Shown: piece after piece, positions 35,511 through 47,526 of the stretch
Position numbering within the stretch: the stretch's first letter is position 1
Layout: each line of letters starts with the position of its first letter
Assembly: GCA_015039365.1 (NCBI GenBank)
Contig: WION01000396.1
Span: 1 to 48,631, forward strand
Source: Amanita rubescens
Lineage: Eukaryota; Basidiomycota; Agaricomycetes; Agaricales; Amanitaceae
Length of the DNA: 48,631 nt
Reading direction: 5' to 3'
Notes under the pieces: model-generated
The model's input: the letters and a program-made list of their open reading frames with translations, nothing else
Told to the model about the DNA's origin: nothing
Database searches by the model: none
Made by a program: the position numbers and the translations under genes

Positions 35511-36035
35511 ATGCACTTCTCTTCGCTCATCCTCGCTCTCACCGCTGTTTCTGCTGCCTCGGCGGCCACAGTGGCTAAGAGAAGCTTTTTCTATCCGACT
35601 TTCCTGAACCTCAATGGTGCCACTGAGGCTTCGGACTATCTCACTTACGTTCTTGTCCCAACTATCTATGGTAAGGTGCTGGCTGTATATTCTTTCGCTC
35701 GACGCTTATTCGTGATTGTAGATTGTTTCACGGCTTGCAATGGTGTCTCCGGCTGCAAATTTGTCAACAGTAAGCCAATTCCTAACTGCAAAGATGTACG
35801 ACGCTGAGCTTCTTTTAGCTTACCACGATGTCAATGGCAAGGTCAGCTGTCTTTTACTTTTTTGTTCAAGTGGATGGGTTCTAACGGATTTGCACAGAAT
35901 GGCAGCCCCGATCTTACTTGCTCTATGTACAAGTCATGCCACTATTCTAACACTGCTATCAACAAAGGTGGTCAGACTCAACCCTCTGGACTTCTTGACT
36001 ATATCACCGAGAGCGACGGCTGGTGCAAGTATTAG
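35511..36035 (+). CDS. Small secreted cysteine-rich protein
   Basis: Four exons (35511-35670, 35722-35769, 35819-35841, 35898-36035) give about 122 aa. The N-terminus MHFSSLILALTAVSAASA is a clear signal peptide, followed by TVAKR, a possible Kex2-type cut. The mature part has a PAN-like cysteine arrangement: DCFTACNGVSGCKFVN, LTCSMYKSCHYSNT, and a final WCKY. It resembles the basidiomycete fruit-body-specific protein A type of small secreted protein, but that assignment is from memory of the cysteine pattern only. It is probably extracellular or cell-wall located; the function is unknown. Confidence 0.8.
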
Positions 36036-37566
36036 ATGAGATCGGAGGTGTCATGATGTTGTGTAGTGTTACGTACTTTGTACGTTCGTGAATCCGCTGT
36101 TGCCAATGACTTTGAATGTGTCCCAGTAAAACGGAGTGTTTTTTATGGCAGGACGTTGGACTTTGTGCCATGTTCGTACACGGTCTCAAAATCATGACTA
36201 AGGTGGCTAGCGCTATAGTATCCTATTCCACATCCGATGTTTCTTGTATATATCATGCAAAAACTAAATAACATTCCTGTTATCCGAGCCCAGATGTGGA
36301 ATGCTTTGCTGCTGTTCTCTTTAGCTATAGAATCAGCTTTGAAACCTGCATTCGTTTTACGATGTCCGACGTTGCTAGGGAGACTGGTTGACGTACCTGA
36401 TGACTATGCCTACCCACTCAGAGATGTCTCCTAGCCCCATTCTCTGAAATTGTCGAAAACGGAGCCGAATTGAACGCTGAGAAAGGAGGGCAATGGCAAG
36501 TCCTTTCTAATCCCTTTCTCAGTTGAATTGTGGTTGAAAGGGAGAACCCACCGGCCGAGTTATTCTTGACGTCATCGCTCAGCATAGAGGATAGAAGCGA
36601 AGCCAGCGGACATGCATGCTACAGGCTCGCAGCTCGTTTTCTACCGATCAATAGTCTCCGAAGACCGGGGCGAAGAATGCGAAGACGACCTCAGCAGGGC
36701 TGCTACCGAAGCTCGCCTTCGCGCCCAGGCCTTCTCGAGAGGGCGTAGTGTCCTTATCTGCATGCTCATCCAACATATCTAGTGTTTACCTACAACGGTT
36801 AACAATTTTATCAGACTGAAGATGGGGAGTCGATGGAACAACTCGAACACCTTGCTGTTTCATGGGTTCAGTCTAAGCCACATGCTTTCGGTCTGAATCG
36901 TTGCTCCTTCCGAACCATAGAACAAGGGCCGACACTCGTGCCCTGAATATTTAATAGAAGAGCCAGTCGTCTTGGGTAGATGCTTGACGTACCTTATGGT
37001 CATGCCCATTCAAACATCTCCTCAACTCCTAACCCCGACCCTCTAGGAAGCTAGGTGGCACAACAGTCTAACTCGTTACTGCTTTTGGGTGCAGGTGCCG
37101 GCGCAGTGGTGCGCCGCTGTGTCCAAGTCACCTACAAGGATGTGAAAGACTGCACCCTTGATGTCCTGTGGCAATGGTGCCATTGTCGGTCCTCTGAGTG
37201 ACGGACTTTACCACGAAGTAGAGCATAGAGACGGCACGGAAGGGTAGAGCCGATGACGTGTCAGGGCAGCTCAGCTGGTGCGGCTGGAGGATATGGCTTG
37301 TGCGGGTGGTGAAATTGGGCGGTACGTTGCAGAAAATGCGCAGGGGGCAGTGGATTTGTAGCCGGCAGTGGAGGTGGATCATTGAAGAGCACGCACTACA
37401 CCATAGTATTAGTACCAATCACCGTATCTCTCGTTTTCCGTCCTGTGTTAGCCTCACGGCCTACATAGCACAACCTTCGCCTGTAGTAAAGCCGCAGCTC
37501 CTGTCGATACGATGAGATTGAGGCGCTGGAAAGTCAGAGAGAGCGAGATGATCACGTAGTAGGTTC
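36036..37566. other. Intergenic, nothing recognised
   Basis: About 1.5 kb with no supported gene on either strand. The metal-binding N-terminal half expected for the following NAPE-PLD-like gene was sought here and not found. Confidence 0.5.
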
Positions 37567-39938
37567 TTGAACTTTATAAAGTCTACCGGCGTGGACCCCA
37601 AAGACACCCACATCATGGACTGGTGGCAGTCGAAACGAGTCGAAATCCAGATTCCACATGATACTCCCTCCGAGTCCTCCTCCGGAGAACCTTCCACGTC
37701 TACCTTGATGCTTGATGTAACGTGCACACCTTCTCAACACTTCACGGGACGGATACTGACGACTATCGTACTCTCTGGTGTTCCTGGGTCGTAGAAGCAC
37801 CCTCCACAACTCTCGACCCATCTCTAGTCCCTGCACCTGTCCTAGATGCGGGGAACGATGCGACACCCAATGATCAAGCCGAGGCTAACGGTGAAGGGGC
37901 CAGCCCAGCTGAAGGTGATGGGGAAGGGACAAGCCCAGCCACCTGATCCCGCGGTTTTGATATATAAAACCTTGTTACATCAGTGCTATGCACGATACAT
38001 AAAACCTGTTAATAACAGGCATGTCTGATACATAAAGCCATTGATACAACAGGCACACCTGGGACTTTACCTTTCCCAAATTGGGTAGAAAAGCGCATCG
38101 CTCTGTCCGCGCACCTCTGCCATATTTGGTCATGGCTCAATTTGGTCATTCCTGGAATTGATATGTCATTTCATTTGTTTCAAGTTGAGACCCATGTATT
38201 GAAGCTGTTATTCTTGAAATGTATTGTGAGTTGCCTAATCAATGCCTAGACCTGGATATGTCAAAAGAAAAATTTTGACGACATAACAACTTGGTCACGT
38301 GATCAGATCAAATCAATCATTAGTGGTGTTTGAGCCGTTCCAGGCATTGTTTATTGCGTCAACAGACTCTTCGGAAATGTTCAACGCCTGGTCACTGGGC
38401 GTCGGCCCTCGGGTGAGCCAAAAAAACATTTCGGCGACATATCAACGGTCACGTGATACAACGCCGAAACATCGCGCGCGCAAAATTATTATGTTCTAGG
38501 TCAAGATACTTAGGCTTCCCCTTACAATATATGTAGAGATAATGTCATATACAATAGTTGTGGTTCGATTGGAAGAACAAAAACAACAAGAGAAGATTGT
38601 ATCCAGTCTGAATCCTTGTGATAGACATATTTGTTAATGCAACTTTTGTTGCCATTCCCTACTTTCGTCTGACCGTTACTCAGAATGTCCTGTGCATGCC
38701 TTATAACAATCTCATATCATTTATACTATGTATTTATTTAATTTGTAATATTGAGCGATCCGTTTTTGTGGGCGGAACAAGCAGGACAGGCCAAACGATC
38801 TTTTGGCGTGGTCACGTGATTACCGTTATTTTTCAGGAATCCCGCAGATAGGGCCAAAGATGGCTCATGACAATCACATATCGATGTAAATAAGTAAATA
38901 TACGAGTTATCAACATTCAGTGATATATATTAGTGGGCAGAACGAGCAATACGGGCAAATGCGATGTTTTCGGCGCGGATCACATGACACTCGTCATTTT
39001 CAGCAAATAATGGTTTTATACGTGAGATGTGACGATTAGGCTTTGTTTAATCCATTTCCTATCAGGGTTCAATGTAGCAGTTTGGCCAGAAATGAGAACA
39101 GCTGAATTTGGTACACGAAAATGCAATGCTATATATGGAAAGCGACGCCTGGCGCGCGCGCCCTGCGGCCAGCGGGAGCATATATTCCCACAATCAAGTG
39201 GCCGTGGAGGCGAAATGCCCAAGTAGTATTGAGCTTCCCACGCCTGTTATATCAGCAGTTATGTATCAGACGTTGTGCTAATGTAACAGGCACTTTATGT
39301 ATCAGGATGGCCATATGGCCTGGCCCAGCTGAAGCTAACGACGAAGGGACCAGCCCAGCCCAGCCGAATAAATCCAACCCGATGGGAATGGTACCCCCCG
39401 CAATCGAACCCGAGGAAGATATCCCTCGAGGAGAAACCGTCAAAATATATTTTGCAGGCGACACTGGTTATCGCGCCGTTGTAGACGGCGAAGACGAAGA
39501 CAAGTTCCCTCATTGTCCCGCCTTCAGAGAGATCGGAGAAGTTTTTAGTGGTTTTGATTTTGCCATGATACCGATTGGGTGGGTAGACCGTAGCTGGTCC
39601 CTTTCGTTTCTTCCAACCTTGAACTAACGCCTTGGGTGAACTGTAGGGCGTATCGGCCCAGACAGGTCATGTCACCTATCCATTGCGCTCCTCAAGACAG
39701 CGTTCGTCTCTTTAAGGACATACGCGCACGTAAAGCGCTCGGCATGCACTGGGGGTAAGTTTACATTCCTCTCTTTTTTAGTTTTCGTCGACTTTTAACG
39801 CCTTGCAACAGAACGTGGATCTTGACAACCGAACCCGTCGACGAACCACCCAGACTTTCGCGTGCTGAATGCACCAAGCTCGGTATCCCTCATCGCGACT
39901 TTGACATTTGCCATATCGGCGAAACGTGGTTTTTCTGA
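37567..39938 (+). pseudogene. NAPE-PLD-like phospholipase D remnant, interrupted
   Basis: NAPE-PLD is a metallo-beta-lactamase-fold enzyme that releases N-acylethanolamines from membrane phospholipids. Pieces in order: DPKDTHIMDWWQSKRVEIQI, then VTCTPSQHFTGR (37600-37750), a frameshift near 37752, TDDYRTLWCSWVVEAP, a Ser-Pro-Gly-Glu-rich linker, a 1.35-kb insertion, then IYFAGDTGYRAVVDGEDEDK and DFAMIPIG. After an intron at about 39576-39644 come AYRPRQVMSPIHCAPQDSV and LGMHWG, and after a second intron WILTTEPVDEPPRL, ending at 39938. The N-terminal half with the HxHxDH metal site is missing. Truncation, frameshift and insertion make this a pseudogene, though the 3' half keeps open exons and good splice sites. 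Confidence 0.87.
37955..39306. mobile_element. MITE-like insertion with TGATACATAAA subterminal repeats
   Basis: The left end (about 37955-38022) and the reverse complement of the right end (about 39240-39306) share an imperfect inverted repeat of about 65 bp built from TGATACATAAA, CCTGTTACATCAG and AACAGGC words. No coding frame lies between. It separates the two halves of the NAPE-PLD-like gene within its Gly/Glu/Pro linker, whose repeated AGCCCAGC words hide any target-site duplication. Confidence 0.65.
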
Positions 39939-40269
39939 TGCATCCAATTTATTGTAATTTTAAGGAAATGAGTTAGTCTCTTATACCCTAATCAATTACT
40001 GGTAACTCGATCGCGGGCTTTACTGTGATGAATGCCACCAGCTTGGTCGCTTATACCTGATGTGTTGTACTCTTGTAGGTAGTAATGACCCGATGCTTCT
40101 GATGCCCTGCAACATGCCAATCATGATTACAATATCCGAGTCACTGATGAAATGAGTCAAAGTTACTCGTTGGGGACGAGACGATGAGGAAACATAGGGC
40201 ACTGAATCGGGAAACGGAGAGGAAATTAGCTTTCAGGAAGGACAGGGAATTCTCATATGACACGCCATC
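39939..40269. other. Intergenic, nothing recognised
   Basis: About 330 bp without a supported gene, ending at the LINE target site. Confidence 0.5.
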
Positions 40270-40325
40270 GATGTCGTTCAGGCATCGCTTCTTGATCTCA
40301 TACCACCACCTTCCTCTTTTGGAAC

Positions 40326-41876
40326 ATGGCTCAACGTCGCGGTAGACGTGGTGGTTCTCTTCCTCCTTTCTCCCGGGGGGGGCGTGGCCGTGGTGCTGCG
40401 CCTCCTTCCGATTCCCAAGAAGCTCAACATGCTATGGATACTGATGGGGATGGCCCTCCCCCGTCGTCACACTCTTCGCAGTGGGCATCTACCCAAGGCG
40501 ATGAGTTCCCCGAGGCCCCTCAGCCTTTCTCCTACGTCCAAGAGGCGTGTCTTGATTTCCGTACCGCCATCGATGGCATCCGCGCCGCCGATCTCTCCGA
40601 TTCTGTCCGTCAGTCCCTTTATGAGGTTATCGAACCCTTCGCCCTGGCAATAGGTGTGGAATCTTTTGTCATTGGGGGTCGAAAGGTTACTGTAACCCGA
40701 GCCGCGGGCACCCACTTTGAGGAGCTCCCTCCCCAGGGGGCCTCAACCTCTGCCCCACCTGCCCCCCCTGCCACGTCAGAACCGCCCCAACCCACGGGGA
40801 CCACGGGTATTCGGCCGACTGTCGCCGCTGCCCCCCTTACCATTCGGATCAACAAGAGACAGCTTCTCGGCCGCCCTCCCCCCCCGCCTCCCGTCAGGCG
40901 ATCCTACGCTAGCGCTGTTGGGGCCCCCCCAGCCAAGCCTACTCTTCCTGCTCCTTCAAGGCAAACCACCAATATCAAGTCCTGCACTCGTCAGGGTACC
41001 AAGGCTTCGGCTTTGGTGCTCCGCTTTAGGCCCAGCCCGACTGGCGGGCCCGTCATTCCCCCTCTCCCTGCCGTTCAGAATATACTGGTTGGTATATCCC
41101 CACCGCCCGTCCATGTGGGCTTTACGTTGCGTGGCGATCTCTTGGTGCGTTTCCCCCAAGCGATAGGCCCAGAGCTCAAGAAGGAGGTCGTTTCCCTCCT
41201 TTCCACTTTGCATGCTGGAGGTGTCGAACTCCTCAGCCGGGATACCACATCCCTTATCAAGTTCATGCATGTCCCCACACGTCGCCTGGATGGTGCTCCC
41301 GCCACTGCCGACTGGCTCCATTCTACTGTCGCTGCCCACCCCCGTTGGAAGGGGGTGCATTTTGTCCAGAAAGCCCACTTTGTTGTCCCTACGGGCAAGA
41401 CGATCGGTTTCACCGCCACCGTTGTGGTTGAGGTTGCTGACGATCGTGCATCATCGGTTGCACGTCGTCTTCTCCAGTCCGACGTTGTCTTTGACGGCGT
41501 CCCCTGTCGTGCCCGCCCTTGGGTTTTACGCAAGGCCTCTCGCCAGTGTGGCATCTGCCTACGGTGGGGCCATACCGCCCATGTCTGCTCGTCGCGCCTC
41601 GCTTGGTGCGCTCTCTGCGCCAACCCGCATAGTTCGGCCGTCCACTCGCAAGCTGTCCGCCAGGACTCCTCCTCCGACCGTATTAAGTGTGTCAACTGCC
41701 TTGGGCCCCATCCCGCCATCTCCCGGGATTGCCCCTTTTTCGTCTCTAGATTTGATGAACAAGCGCTTGCTCGCCTGCAAGCTGATCGCCTCAAACGGGT
41801 CCGCCAGGCTCGCTCTAGGCGCACAGAAAAGAAAGTTAACGCGAAATTCGCCGCCCGTTACGACGACCTGGATTAG
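40326..41876 (+). CDS. LINE ORF1 (gag-like) protein with zinc knuckles
   Basis: A 516-aa nucleic-acid-binding ORF1 product of a non-LTR retrotransposon. The N-terminus is rich in Arg-Gly (QRRGRRGGSLPPFSRGGRGR) and the next third is proline-rich and low in complexity. A folded region follows, with RFPQAIGPELKKEVVSLL and GVHFVQKAHFVVPTGKTIGF. Near the end lie a CCHC knuckle CGICLRWGHTAHVC, a second Cys/His group CALCANPHSSAVH, and a third CVNCLGPHPAISRDC, then a basic tail. The frame is intact. The start at 40326 is the first ATG after the element's 5' end. In intact LINEs an ORF2 with endonuclease and reverse transcriptase follows; here it is absent. Confidence 0.87.
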   Translation: MAQRRGRRGGSLPPFSRGGRGRGAAPPSDSQEAQHAMDTDGDGPPPSSHSSQWASTQGDEFPEAPQPFSYVQEACLDFRTAIDGIRAADLSDSVRQSLYEVIEPFALAIGVESFVIGGRKVTVTRAAGTHFEELPPQGASTSAPPAPPATSEPPQPTGTTGIRPTVAAAPLTIRINKRQLLGRPPPPPPVRRSYASAVGAPPAKPTLPAPSRQTTNIKSCTRQGTKASALVLRFRPSPTGGPVIPPLPAVQNILVGISPPPVHVGFTLRGDLLVRFPQAIGPELKKEVVSLLSTLHAGGVELLSRDTTSLIKFMHVPTRRLDGAPATADWLHSTVAAHPRWKGVHFVQKAHFVVPTGKTIGFTATVVVEVADDRASSVARRLLQSDVVFDGVPCRARPWVLRKASRQCGICLRWGHTAHVCSSRLAWCALCANPHSSAVHSQAVRQDSSSDRIKCVNCLGPHPAISRDCPFFVSRFDEQALARLQADRLKRVRQARSRRTEKKVNAKFAARYDDLD

Positions 41877-42080
41877 CCCAGGTCCCTCTTCCTTCCAAGG
41901 CCCAACGCTCCTCCCTCTTCTGTATGGTTGGACCAAGCGATCACTATGTGCGGTTGCCCTATGCGCCGACGTCGAGTTTAGTTTGAGTATTTACTTACGG
42001 GTTCTTTTCCTTACCACTTCCCTGAACGGAAGGTTTTTTCCCAGAGCATCTGTGTAGTGTACTTGGCAATACACGACTGT

Positions 42081-42100
42081 CCTTCCCCGCAAGGGGTGGG
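42081..42100 (+). other. 3' UTR hairpin of the LINE derivative
   Basis: CCCC-GCAA-GGGG (42085-42096) forms a 4-bp stem closed by a GNRA-type loop, with three further pairs beyond one mismatch. It lies just before the poly(A). Such 3' hairpins can be reverse-transcriptase recognition sites in stringent LINEs; that role is inferred. Confidence 0.5.
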
Positions 42101-42135
42101 ATATCTTCAAAAAAAAAAAAAAGACGTCGTTCAGG

Positions 42136-42757
42136 TGGGATTTGCACTTTTACCAATCTTAATCAATTCCAGGGCGTTCTGCGAGGATTGATGCATTCAA
42201 TGAGCCCCTGCAAATAATTATTCAGGCATCTGACATATCCGTGTTGAGTACACAGCTGTCGCACCAGGCTGGCGTCTCGAACTGGACTTAAGCAATGCAT
42301 AACACCGTAAGTAAGAACAACACAAGTAGTACTTCTTTGAAAGGAAAGGGCCACAAATCTAATGCGTATGCGTCATCTGAAAAGTTCCATTATTGTCTAA
42401 CACACTCTGAAGAAGGATTCGGCGCTAACCATTATCTTTGTTTCGACGCATTACCATCACAAGCGCTCAGTGACGCGCTTGACGCCAGAAATGTCCGATA
42501 TAGCCGGCGAGGCACGTATGTATAGGATACCCTTAATTGGTACCAGACCCCGGATCGCCTTCAAGCTAGCGAGATGGTGCCGGGTTTTCTCGGTGATGCC
42601 TGAAGTGCTGGCGCTGCAGAGGGAACCGGGCGATCAGGCGGGTAGATTGTCCTTGATGGGAGAAACAGCAAAAGAGTGGAGGCCGGGTAAAGGTTTCAAG
42701 TCGAAGGCATTTTGTAAAAAGATGGGCGGGAATCCAGGAAAGAAATAATACAGTCAA
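42136..42757. other. Intergenic, nothing recognised
   Basis: About 620 bp with short unsupported frames only. Confidence 0.5.
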
Positions 42758-43273
42758 CCTTCCATCGCTAGTTGAGCGCTAAGGCCTGAGGCCTGACAGT
42801 CAACGCACCTCTGAGTTTGCTCTCCACGTGCATCCAACAGGTCTACATCTCCGAGACGCCTGACCATCTCATTAATGTTCACCATCAATCCTTCACATGG
42901 TCGCTTTCAAGACCGACTGGTGGGAGGCGATATTGAAGACGGCGCGAGCACTGGCGAGAGTTGCAGCACTGGAAGTGTGATGCCGTGACATGGCCACACT
43001 CCTGCAGGCCAAAATACCGAGTCTAAGATAAGTATTCAAGTGACATGGGACGACCAAACGCTCTTGCTCACCGAAGCACCTTTCATGTCGATTGTTTGTT
43101 GTTTATCTACTGAGTCTATGCCGAGCTTTTTCCACGAAGTTCCATGTGACATGTGACATGTTACATCACATCTTTTCTTCTTGACCATCATATAGTTACA
43201 TCATCCTCATTTTGGTCTATTCCAAGCATATTTCCCAATTCCATATATAATTCTTTCATAGACCATCATCACC

Positions 43274-46200
43274 ATGTCAGATCCACCTCAGGTAGTAAAT
43301 ACTGGTGTATTTGCTGGATGCTGGAACTTTTATATTAGGAATGCCCAATTTATAGAGGTATTGAATTTCAGCATTTTTTCACCTAGATCTTGTCAATAAT
43401 GAAGACTCATAGATCAACTACTATCTTGAAGACCCCTCCAATGTTGATCTACTTCCTTTACCCCCTATCAAACATTCTAGTACTTTATTTACAGGCCAAG
43501 ATAAGTACTTGAAGAAGCTGAAGGATCACTTTCCCTCTAATATTGGAGGCCAAAGAAATTTTGTCCTTTTGCATGGTTTAGGTGGCATTGGCAAGACTCA
43601 GATTTGCCTGAAATTCATTGAAGAAAATCCTGATTTGTGAGCATTTACTCATTAGTATAGTAATTCAAGATAACTGACTATTCAAGGTTCTCTGACATAT
43701 TCTGGATTGATGCTTCTTCAGAGGAAAGTGTTGAATTTGTACTCACACAAATGTCCTCAACCTACAGTACTTCACCAGATGGTAGACCCTCAGCCAGATC
43801 TGCTCTTGATTGGATTTCTCAAAGGCCCAACTTTTTGATGGTGTATGATGGAGCAGATGGACATTACTCAGTAGTTGAGAACTTCCTTCCACCAGGAAAT
43901 GGAGGAAATGTTATGATGACAAGTAGGAATATTGGGTTGAAGAGGCTTGCATTGAGCAAGAACTCAATGGAGATTCATGAAATGGAAGATGAAGATGCTA
44001 TTTCCTTGCTTTTGAAGGCAGCCATGCTTCATGACACAGATGATGATATTGATAGTCTGGCCCAGCAGCTTGTGTTGCAATTGGACAGAATCCCTCTTGC
44101 CATTGACCAAGCAGGGGCATATATGCTTTCCTGTGGTTGCAGTATTGATGGTTATGTGGAATTGTACACAGGATACAAGAACAAGTTAATGAGGGATCCA
44201 GGATTTAAGGGTGCCTCAGATTATGGAACATCTACATATGGGACATGGGACATTTCCATGAAAAAAATGGAGGATATAGCTGCAAAGGATAACTCAGAGG
44301 AATCTCTTGGAGCACAAAGTGCCATCAAGCTCTTGAAGATCTTTGCTTTCTTAGATCATGCTAATATACCACAAGAATTATTCAAAAGTGCTGCTGAGAA
44401 CTACACAAAAAGACACATTGAGGATGATGTGTATCTTCCATCATCTTTGATCCTGCTGGATGATGCAACTGTATTCATGGGAAAAGATGGGGAGTGGGAC
44501 ATAATGAAGTTTCTATATGGCATCCAGGTTTTACTTTCATTCTCATTTTTGAGATGTCATAACCACTGGTATTCCATGCACCTACTAGTAAATGCCTGGA
44601 GTAGGAACTGCATACCAAAAACAGAAGTAACTGATTACTATTACAGAGCAAGAGCACTGTTGTCCTGTTCAATCACTCTTGACTGGGATGCTGATAATTA
44701 TGAATTCTGTCAATCACTGGCACCACACATTAGGTCAAACATGTTGCATGGATTGGAATTGAATTTGAACAGCAAGTACTATGATGATGAATATATAAGA
44801 TTTGCACTTGTATTTCATAATACTGGGAGCTGGGATGAGGAAGAACAATTGTTACATGTTTCAGTTGATCAAAGAAAGACAAGACTTGGATTGGACCACT
44901 TGCACACTCTTACCAGCATGGCTGAATTGGCATCAACATACTTGAATCAGGGAAGGTGGGATGAGGCAGAGAAACTTGAGATGGATGTAATGAATGCATA
45001 CAAAATAAAGCTTGGATCAGACCACAAAGACACTCTCACCATCATGGGCAATTTAGCATCAACATACAGGTACCAGGGAAGGTGGGATGAGGCAGAGAAG
45101 CTTGAGATGGATGTAATAAATGGATTCAAAACAAAGCTTGGTTCAGGCCACTCATACACTCTCACCAGCATGTCCAATTTGGCAGCAACATACAGGAATC
45201 AGGGAAGATGGGATGAGGCAGAGAAGCTTCAGATGGATGCGATGAATGGATTGAAAACAAAGCTTGGATCAGACCACCCAAGCACTCTCACCAGCATGGG
45301 CCATTTGGCAGACACATACAGGGTTCAGGGAAGGTTGAATGAGGCAGAAAAGCTTCAGATGGATGTGATGAATGCAACAGAGCAAAGCTGGGATCAGACC
45401 ACCCAGGCAGTCTCAGGAGCATGGCTAATTTGGCAGCAACACACTGTGATCAGGGAAGGTGGGATGAGGCAGAGAAGCTTCAGATGGATGTGATGAATGC
45501 AAGGAAAACCAAGTTTGGATCAGACCACCCAGAAACTCTTGGTAGCATGGGCCATTTGGCAGCAACATACAGGAGTCAGGGAAGATGGGATGAGGCAGAG
45601 AAACTTCAGATTATTGTGTTGAATGCAACAAAAACAAAGTTTGGATCTGACCACCCAGACACTCTTACCACCATGGCCCAATTGGCAGCAACATACTGCA
45701 ATCAGGGAAGGTGGGATGAGGCAGAGAAGCTTTGGATGGATGTGATGAATGCATTGAAAACAAAGCTTGGATCAGACCACCCTAACACCCTCACCAGCAT
45801 GGGCCATTTGGCAGCAACATACAGGAGCCAGGGAAGATGGGATGAGGCAGAAAAGCTTCAGATGGATGTGATGAATGCATTCAAAACAAAGCTTGGATCA
45901 GACCACCGATCCACTCTTGGCAGCATGGGCATTTTGGCAGCAACATACTGTAATCAGGGAAGGTGGGATGAGGCAGAGAAGCTTCAGATAGATGTGATGA
46001 ATGGATTCAAAACAAAGCTTGGATTGGACCATCCATCCACTCTCAGGAGCATGGCTAATTTGGCAGCAACATACAGGAGTCAAAGAAGGTGGGATGAGGC
46101 AGAGAAGCTTCAGATGGATGTGGTGAATGCATTGAAAGCAAAGCTTGGATCAGACCACCTAGAGACCCTCACCAGTATGTCCAATTTGGCATCAACATAC

Positions 46201-46856
46201 AGGAATCAGGGAAGATGGGATGAGGCAGAGAAGCTTCAGATAGATGTGATGAATGGATTCAAAACAAAGCTTGGATCAGACCACCAATCCACTCTTGGCA
46301 GCATGAAGCTGCTGACAGAGATGATGAATGCAAGAAAAGATAGGCTTGGGTTCAGCCACCCAGATACTCTTCCCAATATGATATCCAACTTGGAAGCAAC
46401 ATGTAGGAATGAAGGAAGGTTGAATGAAGCAGAGGAACTGGAGTTGGATTTGATAAATGCCAAAACAGTGAAGCCTAAATCAGACCATCTCAATGCAACT
46501 CTTGCTAGTACTGCTAACCAACCCTCTTCCAATCAAGTTCTTCAGACAGCTCAGCATGATCATAATCAATCTGAAAGCTTGGTAAATTAAGCAAGCTGAC
46601 CTTGGCTTTATATCTAACCACTTCTTTGCTTAGCCAAAGCCCCTTGACCAGCTAGAGATCCAGGAAGTTGAAGTGCAAGTCTCCATAGTAAGTGACATGC
46701 ACATTGACTTAAATTTTAATTGTCATACTAAATCTGGATTTTGCACAGATATCTGATGGATTTGGTGAACAACAACTTGAAGACCTTGCAATACAACCTA
46801 AGAATAAGTTTATTCAGGGACTCAAAGGCATATGGGGAAATCTGAAGTGTTGCTGA
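43274..46856 (+). pseudogene. NB-ARC/TPR NLR-like protein, copy 2, one frameshift
   Basis: Paralogue of the gene at 1499. Exons 43274-43357, 43413-43636, 43687-46581, 46634-46687 and 46749-46856; introns about 50-61 nt. Walker A GLGGIGKT lies at 43575-43598, then FLMVYDGAD, NVMMTSRN and IPLAIDQAGAYM, then about 13 TPRs that are more diverged from each other than those of copy 1. A 1-nt deletion near 45385 (GCAACAGAGCAAAGCTGGG against the consensus) shifts the frame. Adding one base makes the exon sum exactly 1122 codons. Only this lesion separates it from an intact gene of about 1121 aa, so a sequencing error or a recent null allele are both possible. The predicted C-terminus is LKCC, a possible lipidation site. 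CpG is nearly absent. Confidence 0.87.
44878..46420 (+). repeat. Array of about 13 tetratricopeptide repeats
   Basis: Units of 126 bp like those of copy 1 but more varied: ASTY/AATY, RNQ/RSQ/CNQ/RVQ, EM/QM/QI, NAFK/NGFK/NALK. The twelfth unit is internally shortened and the last is degenerate. The 1-nt frameshift lies between units 4 and 5. Confidence 0.92.
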
Positions 46857-46907
46857 GTATGCATAACTTAGTATTTTTTAACAGTATGGCAGTGTATCTA
46901 GTACACA

Positions 46908-47526
46908 TACATACATATGATATGGAAATGCCTAAAAGTGCAAAAGTGAATGTACAACTTTTCAACCATGCAGTTCTGGAAACCATGTGCCCACTGATAC
47001 ATAAGTCACTTCACTAACATCAGTACCCTCTCTAAGTCACAATCATAATGTAATGCCTCATAATGCAGTTTTCTATCTTGTTTCTTTCATTTCTTTATGT
47101 AAATACTATATATACAGATTTGAAATTATTGTCCAGTAGATTATTCAGTGTACCCTCATATAGCAAGTTCGTAATATATGATTCCTCTTAATTTGTACAT
47201 TGATTGGAATGTAAAATGCATGGTGCAAATTAATCTCAGGGGTGTTACAAATATGGTACCAACTCCTACATTATGGTTACATGACATGTCGGACATGCTT
47301 ACTTTTTCAATGTATATGCCTACCCCTTGCATTGCCCCCATTATGTTCACTACATACAGACTACCTTGTTCCCTTTGCTATACCCAAAGTTCCACTTCCC
47401 CCTATGCCCAACTCCTTGTCCACACACATATGATCCCTTGTGCTCCCTTGTTTCATCTATATATGCTATCACCCTTGTTCTACTCATGATACAGCTGTGT
47501 TTCCTCATATGTATTTAAGCCATTGT
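46908..47526. other. Intergenic, AT-rich, nothing recognised
   Basis: About 620 bp of AT-rich sequence between the NLR copy and the retrotransposon. Overlapping short frames have no motif. Confidence 0.5.

Larger units (their letters stand above)
40283..42122 (+). mobile_element. ORF1-only LINE derivative with target-site duplication and poly(A)
   Basis: The element starts just after GATGTCGTTCAGG (40270-40282) and ends in a 14-A tract (42109-42122) followed by GACGTCGTTCAGG (42123-42135). These are direct repeats with 12 of 13 positions equal. Inside are a 43-bp 5' leader, one intact ORF1 and a short 3' UTR. No endonuclease or reverse transcriptase frame is present, so ORF2 has been lost as a block. 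It is GC-rich, unlike its surroundings. Confidence 0.88.
42758..46907 (+). repeat. Segmental duplication, copy 2 (NLR locus)
   Basis: Same-strand partner of 1031-6182, 36-41 kb away. A 30-bp insertion (AAGGCCTGAGGCCTGACAGT and following) near its start, a shorter TPR array and the loss of one 3' exon distinguish it. Confidence 0.85.

Noticed and set aside
38556..38580. tRNA T-loop-like GGTTCGATT word
   Set aside because: No acceptor stem, D-arm or anticodon arm can be formed around it.
41075..41824. 249-codon minus-strand frame
   Set aside because: It is the antisense shadow of the GC-rich LINE ORF1, which has zinc knuckles on the plus strand.
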